Positions 1 to 12,027 of a DNA stretch of 64,000 bases are shown in pieces (within the stretch, counting starts at the first letter, position 1; the number at the start of each line of letters is the position of its first letter). The stretch is from positions 148,091,745 to 148,155,744 of the forward strand of contig JAOWCC010001589.1 in assembly GCA_030867875.1 (NCBI GenBank), written 5' to 3'. Made by a program: the position numbers and the translations under genes. Source of the DNA: Actinernus sp. WN-2022. Lineage: Eukaryota; Cnidaria; Anthozoa; Actiniaria; Actinernidae. A model generated the notes under the pieces. It was not told the origin of the DNA. It ran no database searches and worked only from the letters and a program-made list of their open reading frames with translations.

Positions 1-890
1 AAAAACTAAAAAACCACTCAAAATGCTTCAAAATGATGGCAAACAATCTCCTGGTAGCTTCAGAACACAAATGAAATAAGTTGGAGAAAGAATAACAAAA
101 ATGCATACTTCACATAAAATTTAGAGTTTCGTGTTTGCACTTACCTCAATTTAGGTCTCCCAACACCTAAACTTGCCCAGAACCAAGCCATTCTGTCCAC
201 AAGCACTTCACATCTTTATCCTGGTAGCATCAGAACACCAATGGATTAAGTTGGAGAAAGAATTGAAGAAAAAAATCAACATCTTCAAAAATGGTCAAAT
301 CTGTATTTTTTTGACCAGACCGGGTAGGCAAAAAATGTCAGATTTCTGACAAAAACTAAAAAACCACTCAATATGCTTCAAAACGATGGCAAACAATCTG
401 CTGATAGTTAACAGACATGATTGGATTAAGTTGGAGAAAGAAATGAAGAAAAAAATCAACATCTTCAAAAATGGTCAAATCTGTATTTTTTTGACCAGAC
501 CGGGTAGGCAAAAAATGTCAGATTTCTGACAAAAACTAAAAAACCACTCAATATGCTTCAAAACGATGGCAAACAATCTGCTGATAGTTAACAGACATGA
601 TTGGATTAAGTTGGAGAAAGAAATGAAGAAAAAAATCAACATCTTCAAAAATGGTCAAATCTGTATTTTTTGGACCAGACCGGGTAGGCAAAAAATATCA
701 GATTTCTGACAAAAACTAAAAAACCACTCAACATGCTTCAAAAGGTTGGCAAACAATCTCCTGGTAGTTTGAGAACAGAAATGGAGAAAGAATTGAAGAA
801 AAAACTCAACATCTTCAAAAATGGTCAAATCTGTATTTTTTGGACCAGACCGGGTAGGCGAAAAATCTCAGATTTCTGACAAAAACTAAA

Positions 891-1238
891 AAACCACTCA
901 AAATGCTTCAAAATGATGGCAAACAATCTCCTGGTAGCTTCAGAACACAAATGAAATAAGTTGGAGAAAGAATAACAAAAATGCATACTTCACATAAAAT
1001 TTAGAGTTTCATGTTTGCACTTACCTCAATTTAGGTCTCCCAACACCTAAACTTGCCCAGAACCAAGCCATTCTGTCCACAAGCACTTCACATCTTTATC
1101 CTGGTAGCATCAGAACACCAATGGATTAAGTTGGAGAAAGAAATGAAGAAAAAAATCAACATCTTCAAAAATGGTCAAATCTGTATTTTTTTCACCAGAC
1201 CGGGTAGGCAAAAAATATCAGATTTCTGAAAAAACTAA
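891..1238. repeat. Example of the ~350-bp compound satellite unit
   Basis: This unit starts like a standard monomer (AAACCACTCAAAATGCTTC), switches after GGAGAAAGAATAAC to a module absent from the 180-bp monomer (ACTTCACATAAAATTTAGAG through GAACCAAGCCATTCTGTCC), then returns to monomer sequence at CCTGGTAGCATCAGAACACC. The second part resembles the monomer at its 3' side, so the compound looks like one monomer plus a diverged partner monomer. It recurs dozens of times. The Polinton inserted inside a unit of this class, at its GCCATT. Confidence 0.85.
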
Positions 1239-4200
1239 AAAACCACTCAATATGCTTCAAAATGATGGCCAACAATCTGTTGATAGTTTCCAGACATGAA
1301 TGGATTACGTTGGAGAAAGAATTGGAGAAAAAAAATCAACATCTTCAAAAATGGTCAAATCTGTATTTTTTTGGACCAGACCGGGTAGGCAAAAAATATC
1401 AGATTTCTGACAAAAACTAAAAAACCACTCAATATGCTTCAAAAGGTTGGCAAACAATCTCCTGGTAGCTTGAGAACAGAAATGGAGAAAGAATTGAAGA
1501 AAAAAATCAACATCTTCAAAAATGGCCAAATCTGTATTTTTTGGACCAGACCGGGTAGGCAAAAAATATCAGATTTCTGACAAAAACTAAAAAACAACTC
1601 AATATGCTTCAAAATGATGGCCAACAATCTGCTGATAGTTTCCAGACATGAATGGATTATGTTGGAGAAAGAATTGGAGAAAAAAATCAACATCTTCAAA
1701 AATGGTCAAATCTGTATTTTTTGGACCAGACCGGGTAGGCAAAAAATATCAGATTTCTGACAAAAACTAAAAAACCACTCAATATGCTTCAAAATGATGG
1801 CAAACAATCTGCTGATAGTTAACAGACATGATTGGATTAAGTTGGAGAAAGAATTGAAGAAAAATCAACATCTTCAAAAATGGTCAAATCTGTATTTTTT
1901 GGACCAGACCGGGTAGGCGAAAAATCTCAGATTTCTGACAAAAACTAAAAAACCACTCAAAATGCTTCAAAATGATGGCAAACAATCTCCTGGTAGCTTC
2001 AGAACACAAATGAAATAAGTTGGAGAAAGAATAACAAAAATGCATACTTCACATAAAATTTAGAGTTTCGTGTTTGCACTTACCTCAATTTAGGTCTCCC
2101 AACACCTAAACTTGCCCAGAACCAAGCCATTCTGTCCACAAGCACTTCACATCTTTATCCTGGTAGCATCAGAACACCAATGGATTAAGTTGGAGAAAGA
2201 ATTGAAGAAAAAAATCAACATCTTCAAAAATGGTCAAATCTGTATTTTTTTGACCAGACCGGGTAGGCAAAAAATGTCAGATTTCTGACAAAAACTAAAA
2301 AACCACTCAATATGCTTCAAAACGATGGCAAACAATCTGCTGATAGTTAACAGACATGATTGGATTAAGTTGGAGAAAGAAATGAAGAAAAAAATCAACA
2401 TCTTCAAAAATGGTCAAATCTGTATTTTTTTGACCAGACCGGGTAGGCAAAAAATGTCAGATTTCTGACAAAAACTGAAAAACCACTCAATATGCTTCAA
2501 AACGATGGCAAACAATCTGCTGATAGTTAACAGACATGATTGGATTAAGTTGGAGAAAGAAATGAAGAAAAAAATCAACATCTTCAAAAATGGTCAAATC
2601 TGTATTTTTTGGACCAGACCGGGTAGGCAAAAAATATCAGATTTCTGACAAAAACTAAAAAACCACTCAACATGCTTCAAAAGGTTGGCAAACAATCTCC
2701 TGGTAGCTTGAGAACAGAAATGGAGAAAGAATTGAAGAAAAAACTCAACATCTTCAAAAATGGTCAAATCTGTATTTTTTGGACCAGACCGGGTAGGCGA
2801 AAAATCTCAGATTTCTGACAAAAACTAAAAAACCACTCAAAATGCTTCAAAATGATGGCAAACAATCTCCTGGTAGCTTCAGAACACAAATGAAATAAGT
2901 TGGAGAAAGAATAACAAAAATGCATACTTCACATAAAATTTAGAGTTTCATGTTTGCACTTACCTCAATTTAGGTCTCCCAACACCTAAACTTGCCCAGA
3001 ACCAAGCCATTCTGTCCACAAGCACTTCACATCTTTATCCTGGTAGCATCAGAACACCAATGGATTAAGTTGGAGAGAGAAATGAAGAAAAAAATCAACA
3101 TCTTCAAAAATGGTCAAATCTGTATTTTTTGGACCAGACCGGGTAGGCAAAAAATATCAGATTTCTGACAAAAACTAAAAAACCACTCACTATGCTTCAA
3201 AATGTTGGCAAACAATCTCCTTGTAGCTTGAGAACACAAATGGAGAAAGAATTGAAGAAAAAAAATCAACATCTTCAAAAATGGTCAAATCTGTATTTTT
3301 TTGACCAGACCGGGTAGGCAAAAAATGTCAGATTTCCCACAAAAACTAAAAAACCACTCAATATGCTTCAAAACGATGGCAAACAATCTGCTAATAGTTA
3401 ACAGACATGATTGGATTAAGTTGGAGAAAGAAATGAAGAAAAAAATCAACATCTTCAAAAATGGTCAAATCTGTATTTTTTTGACCAGACCGGGTAGGCA
3501 AAAAATATCAGATTTCTGACAAAAACTAAAAAACCACTCAATATGCTTCAAAAGGTTGGCAAACAATCTCCTGGTAGCTTGAGAACAGAAATGGAGAAAG
3601 AATTGAAGAAAAAAATCAACATCTTCAAAAATGGTCAAATCTGTATTTTTTCGACCAGACCGGGTAGGCAAAAAATGTCAGATTTCTGACAAAAACTAAA
3701 AAACCACTCAATATGCTTCAAAATGATGGCCAACAATCTGCTGATAGTTTCCAGACATGAATGGATTATGTTGGAGAAAGAATAACAAAAATGCATACTT
3801 CACATAAAATTTAGAGTTTCATGTTTGCACTTACCTCAATTTAGGTCTCCCAACACCTAAACTTGCCCAGAACCAAGCCATTCTGTCCACAAGCACTTCA
3901 CATCTTTATCCTGGTAGCATCAGAACACCAATGGATTAAGTTGGAGAAAGAATTGAAGAAAAAAATCAACATCTTCAAAAATGGTCAAATCTGTATTTTT
4001 TTGACCAGACCGGGTAGGCAAAAAATGTCAGATTTCTGACAAAAACTAAAAAACCACTCAATATGCTTCAAAACGATGGCAAACAATCTGCTGATAGTTA
4101 ACAGACATGATTGGATTAAGTTGGAGAAAGAAATGAAGAAAAAAATCAACATCTTCAAAAATGTTCAAATCTGTATTTTTTTGACCAGACCGGGTAGGCA

Positions 4201-7200
4201 AAAAATGTCAGATTTCTGACAAAAACTAAAAAACCACTCAATATGCTTCAAAACGATGGCAAACAATCTGCTGATAGTTAACAGACATGATTGGATTAAG
4301 TTGGAGAAAGAAATGAAGAAAAAAATCAACATCTTCAAAAATGGTCAAATCTGTATTTTTTGGACCAGACCGGGTAGGCAAAAAATATCAGATTTCTGAC
4401 AAAAACTAAAAAACCACTCAACATGCTTCAAAAGGTTGGCAAACAATCTCCTGGTAGTTTGAGAACAGAAATGGAGAAAGAATTGAAGAAAAAACTCAAC
4501 ATCTTCAAAAATGGTCAAATCTGTATTTTTTGGACCAGACCGGGTAGGCGAAAAATCTCAGATTTCTGACAAAAACTAAAAAACCACTCAAAATGCTTCA
4601 AAATGATGGCAAACAATCTCCTGGTAGCTTCAGAACACAAATGAAATAAGTTGGAGAAAGAATAACAAAAATGCATACTTCACATAAAATTTAGAGTTTC
4701 ATGTTTGCACTTACCTCAATTTAGGTCTCCCAACACCTAAACTTGCCCAGAACCAAGCCATTCTGTCCACAAGCACTTCACATCTTTATCCTGGTAGCAT
4801 CAGAACACCAATGGATTAAGTTGGAGAAAGAAATGAAGAAAAAAATCAACATCTTCAAAAATGGTCAAATCTGTATTTTTTTCACCAGACCGGGTAGGCA
4901 AAAAATATCAGATTTCTGAAAAAACTAAAAAACCACTCAATATGCTTCAAAATGATGGCCAACAATCTGCTGATAGTTTCCAGACATGAATGGATTAGGT
5001 TGGAGAAAGAATTGGAGAAAAAAAATCAACATCTTCAAAAATGGTCAAATCTGTATTTTTTTGGACCAGACCGGGTAGGCAAAAAATATCAGATTTCTGA
5101 CAAAAACTAAAAAACCACTCAATATGCTTCAAAAGGTTGGCAAACAATCTCCTGGTAGCTTGAGAACAGAAATGGAGAAAGAATTGAAGAAAAAAATCAA
5201 CATCTTCAAAAATGGCCAAATCTGTATTTTTTGGACCAGACCGGGTAGGCAAAAAATATCAGATTTCTGACAAAAACTAAAAAACAACTCAATATGCTTC
5301 AAAATGATGGCCAACAATCTGCTGATAGTTTCCAGACATGAATGGATTATGTTGGAGAAAGAATTGGAGAAAAAAATCAACATCTTCAAAAATGGTCAAA
5401 TCTGTATTTTTTGGACCAGACCGGGTAGGCAAAAAATATCAGATTTCTGACAAAAACTAAAAAACCACTCAATATGCTTCAAAATGATGGCAAACAATCT
5501 GCTGATAGTTAACAGACATGATTGGATTAAGTTGGAGAAAGAATTGAAGAAAAAATCAACATCTTCAAAAATGGTCAAATCTGTATTTTTTGGACCAGAC
5601 CGGGTAGGCGAAAAATCTCAGATTTCTGACAAAAACTAAAAAACCACTCAAAATGCTTCAAAATGATGGCAAACAATCTCCTGGTAGCTTCAGAACACAA
5701 ATGAAATAAGTTGGAGAAAGAATAACAAAAATGCATACTTCACATAAAATTTAGAGTTTCGTGTTTGCACTTACCTCAATTTAGGTCTCCCAACACCTAA
5801 ACTTGCCCAGAACCAAGCCATTCTGTCCACAAGCACTTCACATCTTTATCCTGGTAGCATCAGAACACCAATGGATTAAGTTGGAGAAAGAATTGAAGAA
5901 AAAAATCAACATCTTCAAAAATGGTCAAATCTGTATTTTTTTGACCAGACCGGGTAGGCAAAAAATGTCAGATTTCTGACAAAAACTAAAAAACCACTCA
6001 ATATGCTTCAAAACGATGGCAAACAATCTGCTGATAGTTAACAGACATGATTGGATTAAGTTGGAGAAAGAAATGAAGAAAAAAATCAACATCTTCAAAA
6101 ATGGTCAAATCTGTATTTTTTTGACCAGACCGGGTAGGCAAAAAATGTCAGATTTCTGACAAAAACTGAAAAACCACTCAATATGCTTCAAAACGATGGC
6201 AAACAATCTGCTGATAGTTAACAGACATGATTGGATTAAGTTGGAGAAAGAAATGAAGAAAAAAATCAACATCTTCAAAAATGGTCAAATCTGTATTTTT
6301 TGGACCAGACCGGGTAGGCAAAAAATATCAGATTTCTGACAAAAACTAAAAAACCACTCAACATGCTTCAAAAGGTTGGCAAACAATCTCCTGGTAGCTT
6401 GAGAACAGAAATGGAGAAAGAATTGAAGAAAAAACTCAACATCTTCAAAAATGGTCAAATCTGTATTTTTTGGACCAGACCGGGTAGGCGAAAAATCTCA
6501 GATTTCTGACAAAAACTAAAAAACCACTCAAAATGCTTCAAAATGATGGCAAACAATCTCCTGGTAGCTTCAGAACACAAATGAAATAAGTTGGAGAAAG
6601 AATAACAAAAATGCATACTTCACATAAAATTTAGAGTTTCATGTTTGCACTTACCTCAATTTAGGTCTCCCAACACCTAAACTTGCCCAGAACCAAGCCA
6701 TTCTGTCCACAAGCACTTCACATCTTTATCCTGGTAGCATCAGAACACCAATGGATTAAGTTGGAGAAAGAAATGAAAAAAAAAATCAACATCTTCAAAA
6801 ATGGTCAAATCTGTATTTTTTTCACCAGACCGGGTAGGCAAAAAATATCAGATTTCTGACAAAAACTAAAAAACCACTCAATATGCTTCAAAATGATGGC
6901 CAACAATCTGCTGATAGTTTCCAGACATGAATGGATTATGTTGGAGAAAGAATTGGAGAAAAAAATCAACATCTTCAAAAATGGTCAAATCTGTATTTTT
7001 TGGACCAGACCGGGTAGGCAAAAAATATCAGATTTCTGACAAAAACTAAAAAACCACTCAATATGCTTCAAAAGGTTGGCAAACAATCTCCTGGTAGCTT
7101 GAGAACAGAAATGGAGAAAGAATTGAAGAAAAAAATCAACATCTTCAAAAATGGCCAAATCTGTATTTTTTGGACCAGACCGGGTAGGCAAAAAATATCA

Positions 7201-10200
7201 GATTTCTGACAAAAACTAAAAAAACACTCAATATGCTTCAAAATGATGGCAAACAATCTGCTGATAGTTAACAGACATGATTGGATTAAGTTGGAGAAAG
7301 AAATGAAGAAAAAAAATCAACATCTTAAAAAATGGTCAAATCTGTATTTTTTTGACCAGACCGGGTAGGCAAAAAATATCAGATTTCTGACAAAAACTAA
7401 AAAACCACTCAATATGCTTCAAAATGATGGCAAACAATCTGCTGATAGTTAACAGACATGATTGGATTAAGTTGGAGAAAGAATTGAAGAAAAAATCAAC
7501 ATCTTCAAAAATGGTCAAATCTGTATTTTTTGGACCAGACCGGGTAGGCGAAAAATCTCAGATTTCTGACAAAAACTAAAAAACCACTCAAAATGCTTCA
7601 AAATGATGGCAAACAATCTCCTGGTAGCTTCAGAACACAAATGAAATAAGTTGGAGAAAGAATAACAAAAATGCATACTTCACATAAAATTTAGAGTTTC
7701 GTGTTTGCACTTACCTCAATTTAGGTCTCCCAACACCTAAACTTGCCCAGAACCAAGCCATTCTGTCCACAAGCACTTCACATCTTTATCCTGGTAGCAT
7801 CAGAACACCAATGGATTAAGTTGGAGAAAGAATTGAAGAAAAAAATCAACATCTTCAAAAATGGTCAAATCTGTATTTTTTTGACCAGACCGGGTAGGCA
7901 AAAAATGTCAGATTTCTGACAAAAACTAAAAAACCACTCAATATGCTTCAAAACGATGGCAAACAATCTGCTGATAGTTAACAGACATGATTGGATTAAG
8001 TTGGAGAAAGAAATGAAGAAAAAAATCAACATCTTCAAAAATGGTCAAATCTGTATTTTTTTGACCAGACCGGGTAGGCAAAAAATGTCAGATTTCTGAC
8101 AAAAACTGAAAAACCACTCAATATGCTTCAAAACGATGGCAAACAATCTGCTGATAGTTAACAGACATGATTGGATTAAGTTGGAGAAAGAAATGAAGAA
8201 AAAAATCAACATCTTCAAAAATGGTCAAATCTGTATTTTTTGGACCAGACCGGGTAGGCAAAAAATATCAGATTTCTGACAAAAACTAAAAAACCACTCA
8301 ACATGCTTCAAAAGGTTGGCAAACAATCTCCTGGTAGCTTGAGAACAGAAATGGAGAAAGAATTGAAGAAAAAACTCAACATCTTCAAAAATGGTCAAAT
8401 CTGTATTTTTTGGACCAGACCGGGTAGGCGAAAAATCTCAGATTTCTGACAAAAACTAAAAAACCACTCAAAATGCTTCAAAATGATGGCAAACAATCTC
8501 CTGGTAGCTTCAGAACACAAATGAAATAAGTTGGAGAAAGAATAACAAAAATGCATACTTCACATAAAATTTAGAGTTTCATGTTTGCACTTACCTCAAT
8601 TTAGGTCTCCCAACACCTAAACTTGCCCAGAACCAAGCCATTCTGTCCACAAGCACTTCACATCTTTATCCTGGTAGCATCAGAACACCAATGGATTAAG
8701 TTGGAGAAAGAAATGAAAAAAAAAATCAACATCTTCAAAAATGGTCAAATCTGTATTTTTTTCACCAGACCGGGTAGGCAAAAAATATCAGATTTCTGAC
8801 AAAAACTAAAAAACCACTCAATATGCTTCAAAATGATGGCCAACAATCTGCTGATAGTTTCCAGACATGAATGGATTATGTTGGAGAAAGAATTGGAGAA
8901 AAAAATCAACATCTTCAAAAATGGTCAAATCTGTATTTTTTGGACCAGACCGGGTAGGCAAAAAATATCAGATTTCTGACAAAAACTAAAAAACCACTCA
9001 ATATGCTTCAAAAGGTTGGCAAACAATCTCCTGGTAGCTTGAGAACAGAAATGGAGAAAGAATTGAAGAAAAAAATCAACATCTTCAAAAATGGCCAAAT
9101 CTGTATTTTTTGGACCAGACCGGGTAGGCAAAAAATATCAGATTTCTGACAAAAACTAAAAAAACACTCAATATGCTTCAAAATGATGGCAAACAATCTG
9201 CTGATAGTTAACAGACATGATTGGATTAAGTTGGAGAAAGAAATGAAGAAAAAAAATCAACATCTTAAAAAATGGTCAAATCTGTATTTTTTTGACCAGA
9301 CCGGGTAGGCAAAAAATATCAGATTTCTGACAAAAACTAAAAAACCACTCAATATGCTTCAAAATGATGGCCAACAATCTGCTGATAGTTTCCAGACATG
9401 AATGGATTATGTTGGAGAAAGAATTGGAGAAAAAAATCAACATCTTCAAAAATGGTCAAATCTGTATTTTTTGGACCAGACCGGGTAGGCAAAAAATATC
9501 AGATTTCTGACAAAAACTAAAAAACCACTCAATATGCTTCAAAATGATGGCAAACAATCTGCTGATAGTTAACAGACATGATTGGATTAAGTTGGAGAAA
9601 GAATTGAAGAAAAAATCAACATCTTCAAAAATGGTCAAATCTGTATTTTTTGGACCAGACCGGGTAGGCGAAAAATCTCAGATTTCTGACAAAAACTAAA
9701 AAACCACTCAAAATGCTTCAAAATGATGGCAAACAATCTCCTGGTAGCTTCAGAACACAAATGAAATAAGTTGGAGAAAGAATAACAAAAATGCATACTT
9801 CACATAAAATTTAGAGTTTCATGTTTGCACTTACCTCAATTTAGGTCTCCCAACACCTAAACTTGCCCAGAACCACGCCATTCTGTCCACAAGCACTTCA
9901 CATCTTTATCCTGGTAGCATCAGAACACCAATGGATTAAGTTGGAGAAAGAAATGAAGAAAAAAATCAACATCTTCAAAAATGGTCAAATCTGTATTTTT
10001 TTCACCAGACCGGGTAGGCAAAAAATATCAGATTTCTGACAAAAACTAAAAAACCACTCAATATGCTTCAAAAGGTTGGCAAACAATCTCCTGGTAGCTT
10101 GAGAACAGAAATGGAGAAAGAATTGAAGAAAAAAATCAACATCTTCAAAAAAACACACTCAAAATGATGGCAAACAATCTCCTGGTAGCTTCAGAACACA

Positions 10201-10317
10201 AATGAAATAAGTTGGAGAAAGAATAACAAAAATGCATACTTCACATAAAATTTAGAGTTTCATGTTTGCACTTACCTCAATTTAGGTCTCCCAACACCTA
10301 AACTTGCCCAGAACCAA

Positions 10318-10323
10318 GCCATT
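10318..10323. other. Target-site duplication, left copy (GCCATT)
   Basis: GCCATT lies directly before the AG that opens the element and is repeated directly after its closing CT at 26261-26266. In uninterrupted satellite units the sequence reads CCAAGCCATTCTGTCC with one GCCATT. A 6-bp duplication is the hallmark of Polinton/Maverick integration. Confidence 0.97.
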
Positions 10324-10459
10324 AGTAGTATAGAGGGTGGGGGCACCGGACCATTTCAATCTCTTCGAGATCGAAATAATCCGTTGTCGACCTCAAAGAA
10401 GGTCTCGACCTCAAAGAAGGTCTCAACCTCGAAGGTCTCTCCCCACCCTCGATACTACT
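10324..10459. repeat. Foldback inside the left TIR
   Basis: The outermost 19 bases (10324-10342) are an inverted copy of 10441-10459 with one mismatch, enclosing about 98 nt of CTCAAAGAAGGT-type repeats. The right TIR has the same arrangement (26140-26158 against 26242-26260). The terminus could therefore form a hairpin in single-stranded form, or preserve a nested older end. Confidence 0.85.
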
Positions 10460-10488
10460 GTACTACTGTACTACTATCCTTGGAATTA

Positions 10489-10659
10489 TTTAGGGCGTGG
10501 TCAATTTAGGGCGTGGTCGAATTCTTGAAGTTCTTCATAACCGGTTTAACCAGTTCAATCTTTGGATGTCAAATTCTTGGAAATCTCCATAGCCGGTTTC
10601 AATCTTTGGATGTCGAATTCTTGGAAATCTCCATAACTGGTTTCAATCTTTGGATATCG
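10489..10659. repeat. Subterminal tandem repeats in the TIR
   Basis: A 16-bp unit (TTTAGGGCGTGGTC plus two bases) occurs twice at 10489-10504 and 10505-10520. It is followed by a diverged copy and two clear copies of a 44-bp unit (AATTCTTGGAAATCTCCATA... CAATCTTTGGAT) at about 10521-10571, 10572-10615 and 10616-10659. All are mirrored in the right TIR. Such subterminal repeats are candidate binding sites for integrase or terminal protein; the role is inferred. Confidence 0.85.
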
Positions 10660-10880
10660 AATTCTTCTCTTCATTCTTCTCTTACTATAGTATTCAACTT
10701 TTCATAGTTGCATTCTAGGCTATCCATTCTAATGGCTTCATTGCCTTGCCTGCTATCCGCTATTGCCATATATTGGCTTCTGCGAGTTTCTTCTATATTA
10801 TTTTCCTTTCTTTCTATTTCATAGTGCGTTCGAGGTATCCTGCATCTTCTCTATGTAATGGATGCTGGTGTATGGTACTC

Positions 10881-10910
10881 TATATTTAATATCTAATATA
10901 GTAGTATAGG
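10881..10910 (+). promoter_or_regulatory. Probable promoter/start motif of the zinc-ribbon gene
   Basis: The 227 bp between the left TIR and the first gene (10684-10910) holds no gene. Its last 30 bases are A/T only with scattered G (TATATTTAATATC... TAGTATAGG) and end directly at the ATG. TATAGG-ATG matches the TATA-plus-purine motif seen before most other genes of the element. Confidence 0.5.
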
Positions 10911-11507
10911 ATGAACTGCAATTCAGAAATCCATGATGAGATGAAAGACTTTGGAGAGTTGTGTCCTTTCTGCAATGAGCGATTGATAGATTACGTACGC
11001 AAGAAAGAGAGTGAGTCGTGTTGTGGCAATACAGAGATAATTAATGATAATGGTATGTATGTTTGCCAAAGCTGTGGTGTAGTTCATTCATATCGTTTGG
11101 TGAATGGATATATCGATTACTACGAAAATAGGTGCCGAATGAGACGTAAGTCTATCTACCATAGGAAATACCATATTGACAATATATTCATTGCGAAATT
11201 TGATTTACGATATGGTGAGTGCATTGATATTCGTAGGATGTTCAATGAATTCGAAAGTGCTATTGATGTTATATTGAAACGGAAGAGGTATCCAATACTA
11301 GATTTCGTGTTCTATAAGTTGTTCGAAATGAAGTTTCGCGAATCTGGAATCGATAACTATCGCATCCATATGCAAAAGTGTACTAGGTACATATCGAAGA
11401 TTACAGTTAAACGATATGTTAGGATATGGAAGAAGATCTGTGATATGAATGAATGGTTATACATAGAGACTCATAATGGTGTTTTTGCAAGAAGTGAAGA
11501 TAATTGA
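10911..11507 (+). CDS. Zinc-ribbon protein, possibly VLTF3-like transcription factor
   Basis: 198-residue protein. The N-terminal third has paired cysteines C18/C21 (CPFC) and C52/C55 (CQSCG), with an additional CC at 37-38, the pattern of a zinc ribbon such as in TFIIB and viral late transcription factors. It is followed by a basic YHRKYHI segment at 83-89. A zinc ribbon followed by a Tyr-x-Arg-Lys-x-His type motif resembles the poxvirus VLTF3-like family found in many large DNA viruses and Polinton-like viruses; that assignment is inference from pattern only. The C-terminal half is basic and helical in character. It is the first gene after the left TIR and is convergent with the next gene, with 11 bp between their stops. 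A role in late transcription of the virion genes would fit. Start: first ATG, directly preceded by the TATAGG motif. Confidence 0.7.
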   Translation: MNCNSEIHDEMKDFGELCPFCNERLIDYVRKKESESCCGNTEIINDNGMYVCQSCGVVHSYRLVNGYIDYYENRCRMRRKSIYHRKYHIDNIFIAKFDLRYGECIDIRRMFNEFESAIDVILKRKRYPILDFVFYKLFEMKFRESGIDNYRIHMQKCTRYISKITVKRYVRIWKKICDMNEWLYIETHNGVFARSEDN

Positions 11508-11518
11508 TATGGCAATGA

Positions 11519-12016
11519 TCAACTAGTTGCGTACTTCTTGTTGTATCTCTCTCTGAATCTATCAACTAGTGGACATAGGTCACTAACTTGATCGTCCAAC
11601 CAGTTCAACTCTAATGTAAATCTTTCGATGTCGAGTTCTTCTCCACGCAGATATGCCCTTATTTTATTCAAGATCTTCTGATATGATGTGTACGCAAATT
11701 TGCTCATTTCCGTCTTCCTATTGTAGTTTTTCATTTTTAGTAGTCCTTGAAGCAATAGTCCTGATCCCGATATTGTACCGAGAATGATTGGATTTAGTGT
11801 TATAGACCCAATGATTACGCCTGTACTTGTGAGACCAATTGACGATAAGTGTAGAATTGTATTAACCTTCTTGAATCGTTTGTATGCTTGCTTGTGGTAG
11901 AAGCATTTTTTGTGGTAGTGAGAATACAGGTTTTTTAGCATTTCGACATCTGCTTCACTCAAGTCCTTGTCTATATGATTGAAGTTGAATATGTCTACTT
12001 TCAACGTCTTTGCCAT
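11519..12016 (-). CDS. Two-transmembrane-helix protein, function unknown
   Basis: 165-residue protein with a polar, Lys/His/Tyr-rich N-terminal helix (about 20-50), two closely spaced hydrophobic segments (about 52-71 and 75-94, separated by a short SITLNP turn), and a C-terminal helical region with a charged amphipathic end. The N-terminal helix, tight 2TM hairpin and following long helix resemble the SLATT class of 2TM proteins in topology only; no residue-level motif proves this. It is last in a three-gene minus-strand block after the ATPase and the coiled-coil protein, 11 bp downstream of the latter, so is probably co-expressed with them. It may be a virion inner-membrane or membrane-remodelling protein. 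The ATG is preceded by TATAGCTAT. Confidence 0.75.
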   Translation of the reverse strand: MAKTLKVDIFNFNHIDKDLSEADVEMLKNLYSHYHKKCFYHKQAYKRFKKVNTILHLSSIGLTSTGVIIGSITLNPIILGTISGSGLLLQGLLKMKNYNRKTEMSKFAYTSYQKILNKIRAYLRGEELDIERFTLELNWLDDQVSDLCPLVDRFRERYNKKYATS

Positions 12017-12027
12017 ATAGCTATACG

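Larger units (their letters stand above)
1..10323. repeat. Satellite DNA array, left flank
   Basis: A-rich tandem satellite with no credible gene. Three unit types are seen: a 180-bp monomer (identical starts at 361 and 541), a ~170-bp monomer carrying a GAGAACAGAAATGG variant (for example 721-890), and a ~350-bp compound unit in which a monomer is joined to a different A/T-rich module containing CTCAATTTAGGTCTCCCAAC. Every standard monomer contains the near-invariant GC-rich core ACCAGACCGGGTAGG. Units are organised in higher-order repeats: blocks recur at offsets of 3690 bp (near 1305 and 4995) and 1940 bp (near 6985 and 8925). Short open frames on the minus strand here are by-products of the repeat. 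The array is interrupted at 10323 by the Polinton. Confidence 0.97.
10324..10683 (+). repeat. Left terminal inverted repeat (360 bp)
   Basis: Matches the reverse complement of 25916-26260. Differences are one substitution near position 10334 (A here, G in the right copy) and a repeat-number change near 10405-10435, where the left copy has an additional ~18-bp CCTCAAAGAAGGTCT-type unit but lacks 3 bp, explaining 360 versus 345 bp. The rest is identical by eye. Two short open frames in it (10337-10528 and 10513-10707) are most likely chance. TIRs of Polintons serve as ends for protein-primed replication and integration. Confidence 0.97.

Noticed and set aside
1..10323. Many 60-86 residue minus-strand open frames with FFLQFFLHFCSQATRRLFA-type peptides
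   Set aside because: They recur with the satellite period, have no start-site logic, and vary only as the repeat varies. They are read-through of tandem DNA, not genes.
10337..10707. Two short open frames in the left TIR (and 25901-26086 in the right)
   Set aside because: They come from TIR repeats, have no conserved features and lack the start motif.
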